Origin: Liquidambar formosana
Lineage: Eukaryota > Streptophyta > Magnoliopsida > Saxifragales > Altingiaceae
DNA length: 64,000 bases
Reading direction: 5' to 3'
NCBI GenBank assembly: GCA_039720395.1
Contig: CM077823.1
Span: 11,364,107 to 11,428,106, forward strand
Shown: piece after piece, positions 36,985 to 47,762 of the stretch
Layout: every line of letters starts with the position of its first letter
How positions within the stretch are numbered: the first letter of the stretch is position 1
Translations under genes and position numbers: made by a program
The notes under the pieces: model-generated
What the model was told of the DNA's origin: nothing
What the model saw: only the letters and a program-made list of their open reading frames with translations
Databases searched by the model: none

Positions 36985-37181
36985 AGCCTGAAGGGTAGGT
37001 CAGTTGGCAAGGGATTCCACCTCAGGAAGCGGAGGCCCTAAGTTTGACTCTTGCTAAACTCCTTAGGCCACCCACACAAAGTTCCACGGTTCTAATGGGC
37101 TTTGGACTTACTTGGTCCATATGGGTTGTGGAGTCTTGTATAGGCTTGGGGTTTGCCTGAAAGGCTTCCTTGTTAAAAAAA
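36985..37181 (+). mobile_element. tRNA-derived SINE, copy 1
   Basis: The body has an A-box-like GTCAGTTGGCAAGGG and a B-box-like AGTTTGACTCTTGC, a CATATGGGTTGTGGAGTCTT tract and a poly-A end. It is flanked by a perfect 19-bp duplication, AAGAAGAGGTCTGAGGAGG (36966-36984 and 37182-37200). The internal RNA polymerase III promoter boxes are inferred from position and sequence. It lies in the LINE; removing it restores the flanking LINE sequence. Confidence 0.85.
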
Positions 37182-37200
37182 AAGAAGAGGTCTGAGGAGG

Positions 37201-38290
37201 TGGCATTTAAGGAAGAGGTTAGTGTCAAAAGGCTAAAATTAACTAAAGCAAGGGGTCAACAACACTAGATTGTTTCATAGAGTGGTGAAATGGAAAAAAA
37301 AAGAGGAATTTGATTAAGAAGTTGGAGGTTGTTTCTTGGGATATCATAGAAGGGATCTAGAGGATATTGCTCAAGAGCTGGTTGAGTTTTTCTCTCAACT
37401 CTATTCTTCTAGGGAGAGTTTTCCATTTGTTTCATTGCTTCCTTCACCTCAATTATCCTAGTTATTCGTCCTTAACAGAGTGGTTAAATTCTCTCAAGCT
37501 TAAATTCTTTGTATGGTATCGATTAAATTATTTTTTTTAAATAACTCCTCGACCTATATTCGAGAAGCGTACTAGTTGCTAATGAATGTTTAAATCCAAG
37601 TTTTTTTTTTTTTTTGGTTAAGTGTTTAAATTCAAGTTTTAGATGTGGGATTCTAGGTTTGATTTTGCAAATTGGACGTGCAGAATGCTTATGGCCATGT
37701 GAATTGGGACTTCCTTCTTTACCTGTTAAAAGGAATGGGTTTGGAGAAAAATGGAGAAAATGGGTGGAGGCTTGTAATTCTATGGCCCCTTTTTCTATTT
37801 TGGTCGATGGGAATCCTCATGTTATTTGTAGGAGCTTGAAGGGTCCTAGGCAAGATCATTTGTCTCCTTTCCTATGTATCGTTGTCATGGATGCCTAAAG
37901 TAGAATGTTGGGAAAGGTTTTAGAAGCAAATTGGATTGAAGGTTTTATTGTGGAAGGAGATGGAGGTGATAAGGGCATTTCACATCTTTATGCGAATGAA
38001 ACTATCATTTTTTTACGGTTTGAGTTGGGAACAACCTCAATGGTTGAGAAGCGTTCCTTTTTGTTTTGAAGTGGTACCTGGTTTGAAGGTGAATCTATGA
38101 AGAGTGAGTTGCTTCTGGTTGGAAAGGGGGTGGAGGTGCATGATTTAGCTTTGAATTGTGGGTGTGGGGTGGGGAATCTTCCTATTTTTTATTTGGGTCA
38201 TCCTCTGAGGCCTTATATAAGGCTAAGGTGGTTTAGGACATGGTGGTTAAAGGATTTGAGAAAAGGTCTAGTCGATGGAAGAGGGGGTAT
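37201..38290 (+). pseudogene. LINE reverse transcriptase, decayed
   Basis: Recognisable reverse-transcriptase blocks occur in order: a LVANECL-like start, [14 protein letters not shown] (about 37660), [12 protein letters not shown], [44 protein letters not shown] (37840-37898), SHLYANETIIF (about 37985), MKSELLLVGKGVEVHDLA and LPIFYLGHPLRPY. The catalytic FADD/YADD motif reads YANE, so both active-site Asp residues are lost. There are at least three stops or frameshifts. The poly-T plus 'AAGTGTTTAAATTCAAGTTT' near 37600 is a small local duplication. The thumb region is missing before the RNase H part. Confidence 0.8.
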
Positions 38291-38309
38291 CTTTCAAAAG
38301 AAGATAAGC

Positions 38310-38875
38310 TAACATCAATTTGTACTTTAAGATCGTGAGAATAGACAAGAAGAGCCAAACAAATGGTGTCCACCTTCTGATCCAAAGTTTAAGATGAACA
38401 TTGATGGGGCATGGAACCCGGAAAACAGAAATGAAGGGATTAGAATAGTCGTAAGAGATGCAAAGGGGGCCTTCATGGCAGGTATGGCAAAGCGATGGCC
38501 TAATATGACATCAGCTCAAATTGTAGAAGCAGCAGCAGTTAGAGGAGGGATTCAATTTTGCAGTGACATAGGGATCAGAGGGTTGGTGATCGAGGGAAAT
38601 GCAAAAATAGTCTTTGATTGCCTCAATACGTACGAAAAGTGCTATACCTCGCGAGATTGAGGTGCTGTGTTTCAATAGCCTGAGATTAGCTCCAGTTGGG
38701 AGTGGATGAATTCTGTAGGGGGCCTAGAGAGTGTAACAGAGCTGTTGATAGCTTAGCTAAGTATGCTTTTTGTATTGATAGCCAAGAAGTCTGGCTTGAG
38801 ATGCCACTGGATTGGCTACAGCCAATTTTGGAGGATGATTGTAACCCAGTTATGTCTCAATTTTTTCAATGAAAT
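38310..38875 (+). pseudogene. RNase H-like C-terminal domain of the LINE
   Basis: From about 38370: CPPSDPKFKMNIDGAWNPEN, EGIRIVVRDAKGAFMAGMAK, AQIVEAAAVRGGIQFCSDIG and GLVIEGNAK, then a frameshift and a VNRAVDSLAKYAF-like end with LEMPLDWLQPILEDD. This is the plant RVT_3-type RNase H domain, with IDGAW and the E of IVEAAA as likely metal ligands; the third ligand site reads EGNA where ESD is usual, so it is probably inactive. A poly-A tail follows at 38902. Confidence 0.75.
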
Positions 38876-38923
38876 CCTTTTATCAATTGACAAAAATTTA
38901 TAAAAAAAAAAAAAAAAAAAAAA

Positions 38924-39353
38924 ACTTTGATTTGTAGTATTCTAGCAAGTTTGTTGACCTACTACAATTTTTATAGAAAAAATTAAACTAAAAGCGGAGA
39001 ATAAAATTGGAAAATTAAAGTTAAATGAGTGACATGGCAATGCAATTAATGCCCTTCCTCAATGTGTTTTTAGTCAAAGGTGATCAAACAAAGTGGAATG
39101 GAGGGAGTAGTAGAAATTAGTGAACACAATGGAGATTTAAAAGTCTCTAAAAAATCACATTCCAGTTGATTACTGATCAGTGGTTTGTGGTAGCCATGTA
39201 GACATGTAGTTCAACATTATTTGAATTAACACATAAATTTGGACATGCACGCATGCATGCATCCTTGTGTATGTACATTCATGTAAACTTCGTTCATTGC
39301 ATACATTTATTGTTGAAACTGTAATTGATATTTTTTAATGTATTCTTTCTCAG
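38924..39353. other. Spacer between LINE 3' end and NUF2 fragment
   Basis: No coding signal beyond a possible NUF2 intron immediately before 39354. There is a GCATGCATGCATCC run near 39250. Nothing else is recognised. Confidence 0.4.
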
Positions 39354-39570
39354 GCTTTGAAGAAATCCAAGAACTTTTCTCAGATGCAGGCTATACAAGA
39401 ACAGGTTTGTTTATATCACAACCATATTTTCTTTTCTTTTCCTTTTTCCCCCAATTGCAGAGCCAAATTTTTCTTGTGCTTTGTGATTTTGAAAGACTTG
39501 GTTTGGAAGCATTGTTTTGAGTTCTCTGTATTGGCGAGGGAGAAAAAATCGTTAAGCGAATGAAGCGAAG

Positions 39571-39609
<39 letters not shown>

Positions 39610-41053
39610 GGAAGGATTTGAACCATAGAAACTGAGCTTAGTCTCATTGGTAAATGAAGTTCGTGATATGATGCCCTTGTAGAAGTGTAAAGTTATAATT
39701 TAAACCTATGACTCTATGAGCTCTTCTAGGCCCAAATTCAATCTGACTAATTGTTCTTAAGATCTATTATGCTGTTTTTTTTCCTGCCTCATTTGTTAAG
39801 ATTCTTTACTCCTGTGCTGAAGAATTGGATAAACTCGATGGTTTCAATAATTATTCAATAATTAAATCAGATTTATTTACAGTCCATTTGGTATTTTCCA
39901 AGGTTTTCCCTTTTGTAATAAAGCTTTGAGTGCTGACCTGTCTCAACCATGCATGCAAGTACTTGTTACCCATGATGTACGGGTTATTGAGATTGACACT
40001 TAAGAGGTGAACTCCGCCAAATCCATTGAGAAAGATGTTAAGGTCCTAAAACTAGGCTGAGTGATGAGGGAGTGTTGGATAAGTCACTCGAGGCCAAACT
40101 GTTTGAATGGCAAGGGAAAGGTAGCTTTTAAATTCAAGCTGTTTTGAGTAAATGCTTTCATATTTGGCCAGTACTTTCAAAGTTAGAAACATATTCTTAT
40201 CAGCGGAACAGTTGGATGAATCAATAAGGCAATTAGAGAGAGAGAAATCACAAGTGTGAAGAGGCTACTAAAGAATTAAATAATGCATGTGAAGTTAGAG
40301 GAGGAATCGAGAAGGCTTGATCCAGGCAAGAGAAGGTTGAAGCTGTGGTATTAGAGGTATTGTTTATGTGCTTTGATTTGTACACTGGGCTACGTTTATT
40401 TATTTTTTATTTTCCTGCTAAGCTGGACAGGCTCATTTTGATTGGCAGTAGTTTGATATGTAGTTTTCATTTCTCCTTCAATTGTTAGGTGGATGCTGTA
40501 ACTTCAAAATCTACCTCCGTAAAAGAATCTGCAGCGTATAAACAGCAAGAGTTGCTTTATAAATGTCAAGAGATTGTGAAAGAGGTGAAGTTCCATTGAT
40601 ATTCTGTCTTTTTTTTTTTTTTTTTTTGGGGTGCACCATTCATATTATTTGTTCATTGATGTGAAGAGATTTGGCTTCGTGATTGACTCAGCCAGCATTA
40701 AAATTTAGAGACATGGTCTAAATTTAAATAATTTTCAGTAGCTGCATTTTCATTTTTCAGCTTTTTTCAAGCCACTGAGAAACTTCCGACTGTCCAAATT
40801 TTGGCCATTATGATTTATCTGATCTGTGTTTTAACCATGACCATCTTGTGTGTTTATTTATTATATTTACTTATAAGTTTCAACACGTTTGTTCCATTTT
40901 CAAGCTGAATATTGCCTTTTTCTGAATTACTCATTACATTTTTATCTTGATGTTTGCTGCCTTGATCTTTTGTAATTTTGAAGTGACAATGACCTATTTT
41001 TTGCATGATTGTAGCTATACCAGTATTCAAACACAATTGGGTTCGCTGCCTAG
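39354..41053 (+). pseudogene. NUF2: NUF2 kinetochore protein, 3' half (copy 1)
   Basis: NUF2 is a coiled-coil subunit of the NDC80 complex that links kinetochores to spindle microtubules. Exons seen: 39354-39404 (ALKKSKNFSQMQAIQEQ), 40204-40356 (EQLDESIRQLERE, a frameshift in a GAGAGA run, then KCEEATKELNNACEV, a stop and EKVEAVVLE), 40499-40584 (VDAVTSKSTSVKESAAYKQQ, ELLYKCQEIVKE) and 41015-41053 (LYQYSNTIGFAA, stop TAG). AG acceptors and GT donors are intact. An exon expected between the first two is not found, and everything 5' of 39354 is replaced by the LINE. A (TA)n run at 39576-39607 and a T run at 40611 sit in introns. It is a pseudogene fragment, upstream of the 5' half at 44370. Confidence 0.8.
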
Positions 41054-41811
41054 GATTTTGGATTTTGAAGTTGATTGGGGAAGGGGCGATTCCAACCAAC
41101 ATTCAGCTAGTATTTGAGCTTTTAGCTAGTCAACAAAGAGCATCCTGTTTCTTGCAGATTTGAATTTTATGTCCCCAATTGTTACGGCCCAATGGAAGTC
41201 ATCATTATCCTAGGCTTGGTCTTGTATTGATGTTAAGCTGGATTTTAATTAGGCGCGCACACACACACACACACACACATACATATATTATGTTGGAGAG
41301 AAGTTATATAACTTGATGTAAGGATTTCAGTGCATTGTGAGGGAGCGTTTTTCTATGGATTTACACGACCCAAGCCAACCAGTGTTAGCAGTTCAAGCTC
41401 TATTTGGTTGAACTTTTATTGAGCCAGAGTGAAGCTCAACTAGTCTTTAAAATTTATGGTTCATGAAGGTTTACTGTTTAGTGAAGCTGAAGCTTATTTA
41501 TTAGCCCAATCAATATTCATTTCCATTTCAAAATTTTACATTCCTACCTTTACCAGAGCAAAATGATCTAGTAACATTACCCTTGATTGCTTGTTTACAT
41601 CTTACCTTGATGTTACTGTCTTTTTAAAGAGAGATCATATGCATTACCAAAAAAGAAAAGGTCGTATATATGGAGACATGGAGTACATATCTTGAGAGTT
41701 TTTTACCATATTTGGTCCATGCCTACTTAATTGTTCACAAGCCTAATTGAGCTATGTTGCTGTTTCTTAAGCTGGCCTATGAGCTTGAAACTTACATATG
41801 AATATGGCCAT

Positions 41812-41842
<31 letters not shown>

Positions 41843-42787
41843 CCCTCTCTCTAAACGAGGGGTATTCTGAATCATTAGGTGTAGACTAATCCTCTTGTGA
41901 TGCACAAAACACTCATAAGCACATGCATCTGATAACGAGGAAGCAGAGACTCAAACTTGGGACCTACGGTTTTTAAGTCATGGTCCTTTGTTATGTGAGT
42001 TATCCTCGTGGGTTATGAATATGGCTTTGTTTAGGAAGGTGAACAAATTAGTCTCTAAGCCAAGATCAGGTAGTTCATGTTAAAAGTGCTATATACAGAG
42101 AAACTTTTGTAATGGTGATATCACATCATTGCACATCACTAGTTTTAAAATTTTAAAATGGCTCTTAGAATCTGTATGATGCTTCCCCCACTTTCTCCCC
42201 CAAAATGATATATCCAAACTATTGTCCTAATTGATCTTTGGATATGAGTAAAACATATGGAATAAATTTGGTTGGCGATGGCCAAAGAGTAGAGGGCTGC
42301 CGAATTCAAGACTTTCGTAACTTAAAAAATAAATTTCAGAAACCAGTGATCCGCTCCTGATTATGTTGCTTTTAAATAATGAAATTTTGATATTACAAGA
42401 AACTCCTGATTTATATAGGTGTCTTTTGATTAATCATCTGTCAAACTTATGAAGAGGATATAAAATGGAATATGGCTGCTGGTAGTGAAGGCCAAGGGGC
42501 AAGGATCCTAGGAAAAATTGTATCTTTTTGATGACTGGACAACCCTTGTTTTGCATAGGCTTTTTTTTTTCTTTTTTTTTTTTTTTGCAAACTGTATCTC
42601 CTTTAATTTAAATGCAAATTCTCCAGCTCTTATTTTGGAATTAAAAATTACCTTTCTGTATATTGCTAACATGTACAAAATACACGCATTGCAGATTAAC
42701 CGTAGAGAATTCATTCTAAAGAAATGAATCTCTTCTTATCAATGTCGATTTAGTTACACCCAAAGGATAGGAGACCCCAAAACTCTA
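41054..42787. other. Intergenic stretch with CA microsatellite and a 28-base C run
   Basis: No gene is recognised. An AC repeat lies at 41255-41280, and an uninterrupted run of 28 C at 41812-41839 is followed by TCCCCCTCTCTCT. Open frames near 42508-42727 are homopolymer translations. Confidence 0.5.
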
Positions 42788-42985
42788 GGTGTAGTTCAGT
42801 TGGCAAAGGACCTTACCTCAAGAAGCAGAGGTCCTGTGTTCAACTCTTGTTAAATCCCTTGGAGTCATTTACATAAGCTTTCATGAGATGGGTCTTAGAT
42901 TTACCTAGTCCATATGAGTTGTAGGGTTTTATAGGCCTCAAGGTTTGCTCGAAGGGCTTCCTCGTGAAAAATAAAATAAAATAAA
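42788..42985 (+). mobile_element. tRNA-derived SINE, copy 2
   Basis: Starts GGTGTAGTTCAGTTGGCAAA, with GTGTTCAACTCTTGTTAAAT, CCATATGAGTTGTAGGGTTT and GAAGGGCTTCCTCGTGAAAA in the same order as the SINE at 36985. It ends in AAATAAAATAAAATAAAT. The flanks GAGACCCCAA and GCGACTCCAA may be a worn target duplication. The promoter boxes are better preserved here than in copy 1. Confidence 0.75.
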
Positions 42986-42999
42986 TGTGCGACTCCAAT

Positions 43000-43415
43000 G
43001 CCTCACTTAATTTACACTTTTTTTTTAAAAGGTTTTATGAAAAATATAAAAGGTGTCTACAAAAACTAGCCACGTGGTTTATTAGAAAATATTGCTTTGA
43101 ACAACTTTGTAGAAAACATTTTTTCTAAAATTTGTTATCTAAATAGGCTTTTTGGCTATTTACAAGCTCTATTTCATTTTTATAAAATGTTTCATGAAAA
43201 ATGGCAAAAAAAATCTACATAAAGGATAGATTTTGGAAAAACTTTCTTTTACAAAGGTTTTTATTTTTTTTGGCAAAGTTGTGATGTTTTCTAGTAGATA
43301 ACATGATTAGTTTTCATAAAAACCCTTTATATCTTTCATAAAACTTTTAAAAGTATTAATTAAGTGAGAGTGCAAATAAATTTTTGTAGCAGCAATAGCC
43401 AGCCCCATCCTCTTT
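43000..43415. mobile_element. Foldback (hairpin) element, copy 2
   Basis: Same family as 10640-11090: CTTAATTTACACTTTT, GGTTTTATGAAAAATATAAA, AAGGTGTCTACAAAAACTAG and GATAGATTTTGGAAAAACTT, followed by the inverse arm ending GTATTAATTAAGTGAGAGTG. The palindrome is centred near 43185. No protein is encoded. Confidence 0.75.
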
Positions 43416-44276
43416 TATTACTACACTAGCCTAGACGTGGTGGCACAAATGGTGTGTGTGCTCACATAACTATCTCATTAATCATTATAATGTAGAAGAA
43501 AATTTTAAGCCTTGAGCCCATGAATAAGTTCAAATTAATATTAAATAAAAAAGTTCAAATTAATATTATATTATTATTTCATACTTTAGAATTTGTAAAC
43601 TATGGATTATATAACGATATTTTTTAAATAAAATTGGGAGAATAATAATAAGTTGTGTTGTCATTGATCGTATAAGTATAAGTTTAGTAGCATTCTTCTC
43701 ACTTGTTGAGTTAGTAATCCCGAGTTTAAGCTCATAGAGAATTTTAAAATAAAATTCCATAGATTGTTAGAATAATAATAAAAAAAGTTGTGTTCTCGTT
43801 AAACAAATAAATAAATAAATAAATAAAATGTTGTAAATCATTTTTCTTATGCTCACAGCCTCACACGGAGAAAAACTTTTGTAATTATGATTCGACTGAT
43901 ATGATATCACAAATCAATATGAGTAAAGTTACCAGAGCATTTTTTTGACTCTACAATTTTATTTGGGGGAATTACAGGTAGGTTTGGCTGCGGGCAAATA
44001 ATTACGGTTCAATAAAATAGACTATTAACTTACAAGTAAATAACTACTAACATAACCAAGAATGACATAGGCTATTAACTTTCTAATAAATAACTACTAA
44101 CTTGACTAAGAATGACTAATAATTATAATTATTTGCTTGTAGTTGAACTTATCTGCAAATTCCAATTTTCTTATTTTGTTCCATCCCTATTGGTTCATCA
44201 CACCATGTCGCCGTGTCACAGTAACATGAAGACAACGTGGCCACATTTAGAGCATACCGGAAAAGGGGTATATATT
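43416..44276. other. Region upstream of the NUF2 5' half
   Basis: AT-rich, with no other gene seen. An imperfect repeat of ACTAACTTGACTAAGAATGAC-like sequence lies at 44020-44125. A TATA-like GGTATATAT lies at 44267-44275, next to the E2F site. Confidence 0.45.
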
Positions 44277-44288
44277 TTTGGCGGGAAA
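44277..44288 (+). promoter_or_regulatory. E2F binding site in the NUF2 promoter
   Basis: TTTGGCGGGAAA matches the plant E2F consensus TTTSGCGSGAAA exactly. It lies 82 bp before the ATG of the NUF2 5' half, and E2F sites drive S/G2-phase genes. The position next to a kinetochore gene makes a chance match unlikely. Binding is inferred, not shown. Confidence 0.75.
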
Positions 44289-44369
44289 CATCACCAGCAC
44301 GACTTGAAACTAGAAAGTTACAGATTGAAGAGCAGTACACAGTCCCCCCCTCTTCTCTCTGTCTCTAAG

Positions 44370-46378
44370 ATGTCTGTATTCCCCTACCCAGTCCTCTCCC
44401 GCAAAGAAATCGTGGCTATCCTCGCCGAATCGCAGATCACAAATGTAGCCGAAACTGATCTCATCAAACCCAATCCCGACTTCATCTCAACTCTCTATGC
44501 CACCCTCTTGATCAACGTCGATGTGCTCCAGTAATTCCTATTATCTCTCTTGTTTTACTCACATTTTCTCAGCATCCAAACAGATCCTAATTTGGATATT
44601 TGTATATTCCATCACTTTAGGGTTTTGTTTTTTGACCATTTTCTCTCTCTGGGGTTTCTTTGTTTTTTCAGAGAAGATCATGACAACTGGATTTCGTTGC
44701 TCTAGAGCAGCTTGAGAACCCGGACGCTCACGTTGATTCGGTACGGACTATGAATTTGTGTAACAAGATTAAGAGGCAGTGGCCGCGGCGGATTGCCCCA
44801 TGAGTTTTACGCTGAAGGATTTGATACGGCCTGATATGGATCGGACCGCTATGTTTGTTAGCGCCATTCTCAATTTCTATCTTCACAGGTAAGTTCATTT
44901 ATATAATACAATATAACTATAGTCCCGATAATTTATGTATACTGCTTTTTGGTTTTTAGAATTCGTTTTCTTCGGCAGTAGATATTTTCAGAGGAGACTT
45001 TTTCCCTAGAAAGAAGTAAAGTTGAAGAATGGAGAAACACTTTGTCCTAAATCTAAGTTGAAGAAAGATGATGACATTTTCCCCAAACTTTTTGGTAGAA
45101 TACCTTTAAGATAAATGAGTCACCAGAGCTCAGTTTGTTGCAAGAGGAATAGCTTTTGGGAAGAAAATTCTCTAGATAAAAAATAAAATGTTGATGTAAA
45201 GATGCTTTTATCAATTTCTTTATTTTTTGAAGCTAAGTGAAGAGACATTCCGAAATTTACCCCAATCTTCTTGGTAAAATAGTCACTGAGATAAATGGAT
45301 AGAGAAGAATGATAATTAAGTGTGCCATGAATCATCAGGGAACGCTTGGGTTCTCATGTACATAGAATTGCTCCATAGCACTGTACATAGCATCTGAAGC
45401 TACAAATCCATCATTATAGAATGGGGTCTGTTGAAGAAATGGATGCCATCCCCACAGCTGATGGTATTGAATTTGTTTTAGGATATCATGAGGTGATTCT
45501 GCTTGAAAGGCTTGCAATCATTTGTGATGATGGCTACCATTTAAATAGTGGCCTGATGCACAGTGATGGACTTGTACACTTATGTATTAAACACAATTGA
45601 GCTATTTAATCTCCTTTGGACATTCAAATGTTCCTTAGAGATAGTTTGAAGGACAAAAATTTCTTGGTTCCATGGTGGCTGCACACTGTTGGGGAGAGAA
45701 ACTAACTTTATTTTTATTTATTTATTTTTTTTTCAACCAAGATTTTATGTGAAAAAACTTGCTAATCAATCTAATGAGTTAACATTAAAGTGAAAGGTGT
45801 TATGTTATGAGTTCCACTGTTCTTTCTAAAATATAAAATGGACTTGATGTGATTAAAAAAATAATTGATGATTTGGAACTTTGACTAAAAAATCATGGTT
45901 TCTCTTCTTAATGATGAAACTTGAAATCCATGACTTAAAAATCTTGAAAATTGGTTCTTCAACATACTTGTATTTTTATTTGTTTTAGTTTCTTGTTTGT
46001 CTGTTTTGATACCTCAGAGACACAAAAATGAATCTCCTAAGACCAATTGTGGAAGAACTGTCCCTTCTTGATGAGCAACATAAAGTGTTGGAGGCTAGGA
46101 TTTTACAGGTTTTCCTAATGACATAATTTCTGCTTTGTAAATAAGTATTAGTCTTTATCAAACTTTTATTTGAAGTTACTTACTCATCTCTCTTGCAGTT
46201 GAATGGAGAGATTGCAGAGTACAATGAAGCAAGGGAACGGGAGATTCCACTCGTTCAGGAGGTAGATGCTAAAGTTAAGGAAATGCATCAGATCATTTCG
46301 GGTCTTAACAATCACCAGACGTCCTTGAAGGCTTCTTTCCGAACAAGGAGGGAGCAGGCCAAAGAACTTGAGGAGAAG
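44370..46378 (+). pseudogene. NUF2: NUF2 kinetochore protein, 5' half (copy 2)
   Basis: Exons: 44370-44530 (starts MSVFPYPVLSRKEIVAILAE), 44672-44888, 46018-46108 (RDTKMNLLRPIVEELSLLDE) and 46199-46378 (LNGEIAEYNEAREREIPLVQ, coiled coil to KELEEK). This covers the calponin-homology head of NUF2 and the start of its coiled coil. The splice junctions join in frame (LQ-ED; H-R-D). Exon 2 has two single-base losses: one after DHDNW, before VALEQLENPDAHVDSVRT, and one between NKIK and the AVAAADCPMSFTLKDL part. They could be real mutations or assembly errors. The ATG is the first one after the E2F and TATA-like sites. Downstream exons are absent; retrotransposon sequence begins after about 47110, so they may lie beyond the window or be lost. 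Confidence 0.85.
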
Positions 46379-47109
46379 GTCAGTTTGTTATGTTATTGAA
46401 CTTATTTTGTTGGCATCTCTCGTTTTGCTTTGACTCAAAAAAGTAAGAATGGTAGAGCAAATATGTTTACTCTGTTTAGAAAATTGATGTCAATGTGTAC
46501 TATCTAATGTTTCACGAAATATATTGTTATTAGCAGAAATAGAAGAAGGTAGCATATTGGGTTATGGCAGTTTTTATTGAACACCATATTGGATAATATG
46601 TTTAGAAGCATTATCAGCCTCCTATATGATTGATTCAATTTTATCAGCTCTCATATCATTTTAATAGCAAGTCATACTTCGGTATTCTTGTCTATGCTTG
46701 TGACTTGCAATTCAATTTGCTATTCTAATATTTGCATGTGCATGAGCATGTATGTTTCTCATTTCTGTCAGTTCTTGTCAAAATTTTTGGAAGAAAGAAA
46801 AGGACGGTCATCATTGAATTTTTCTTCTGAAAGTCAGGATTGGGTTTTTTCCCTTTGGCACTGTAGCATTTGAGTACTAAGGAAATTCTGAGTTCCTGAA
46901 AGTTATTCTTGTCTGTATTAACAAATGGTTGTAGAAAAATCTTCATTCTTAGATTTATATTGTCTTGTGATTTGTGAGTTGAGTGAACTATACTTCCCTA
47001 GGGGAAAAAAAGATGTAAACTCTGCTTAAAGTTAGGATTGATAGCTTATCTAGAGTTCGCATTTTCTACAAACTATGAAGTTATCCTATCTACCAATTCA
47101 ATTGTCGTC
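46379..47109. other. NUF2 intron sequence after exon 4
   Basis: Starts with a normal donor (GTCAGTTT). No further NUF2 exon is seen before repeat sequence begins near 47110. Confidence 0.5.
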
Positions 47110-47762
47110 ATTTGTTAAGTTTCCAACCTAAAAGCTTAACCTAGTAGGTGGAGGGTCCAACTGGTTGGCCCAACTGGTCCCCCTAGCTGGTTCTCTTTTT
47201 GTGCATTTTTCATACATTGTTGCTTAACCGGGCCCCCTTTTGCTTGCCTTTTTGAGAAAATGTTTCTTAAAATGCATGAAAAATGTTATGAATGAATTGA
47301 AATGCATGAAATGATGAATTGTTGGTCACTAATCGAATTGTTAGTGACTCATGGTGATATTTTCAAGCTTACTTTAACATTTGCCTTGTTAAAGAAGTTT
47401 AATTATCTTTGGATGATGAAAGGATGATACTTGTGATATTTGTTTGGAACCATAGAATTTTATATTCCTTGATTTCCTATGATGTTTGCCATTGCTATTT
47501 ATTTCTTAGAAAATTATAGCATAATGAAATTGATTGGTTGCCTATGCTTTTTTTAACCTTAGGGTTAAAATAAAGCTTTGATATGAATGCTTGGAAGGAA
47601 TTGGTCTTGAAAGTATGTTTAAATAACCCTTTGGGTCACATACATAGATTGTTTGAAATTGTTATTTAATTTCTCGAGAGAATTATAGCACAGTGAAATG
47701 GTTGCTCTCGCTTAATTTTAACAAAGTTGTTATAATAAAGTTTCATGATATTATTTGGTAAA
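47110..47762. mobile_element. Retroelement scraps (TRIM-like, then LTR-like)
   Basis: TTAAGTTTCCAACCTAAAAG and GTAGGTGGAGGGTCCA (47117-47163) are the reverse complement of the TRIM-like end at about 24145-24187. It is followed by CAACTGGTTGGCCCAACTGG, which resembles the palindromic part of the LTR at 51030. The rest to 47762 is non-coding and precedes the 131-bp array. Confidence 0.4.

Larger units (their letters stand above)
23600..38923 (+). mobile_element. L1-type LINE remnant split by nested insertions
   Basis: Collinear pieces of one plant L1-type LINE lie on the plus strand: the end of ORF1 and the start of the endonuclease (23600-23907, 24188-24209), the rest of the endonuclease (32901-33589), a linker (36859-36965), reverse transcriptase (37201-38290) and an RNase H-like C-terminus (38310-38875), followed by a poly-A tail at about 38902-38923. 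Intervening pieces are younger insertions: a TRIM-like remnant, a CACTA element, a solo LTR and a SINE. All parts have stops or frameshifts. The 5' end is not located. Confidence 0.75.

Noticed and set aside
45335..45517. Minus-strand frame in NUF2 intron 2 (QLWGWHPFLQQTPFYNDGFV region)
   Set aside because: Protein-like in composition, but short, lying in an intron and matching nothing I know; not enough to call a gene.
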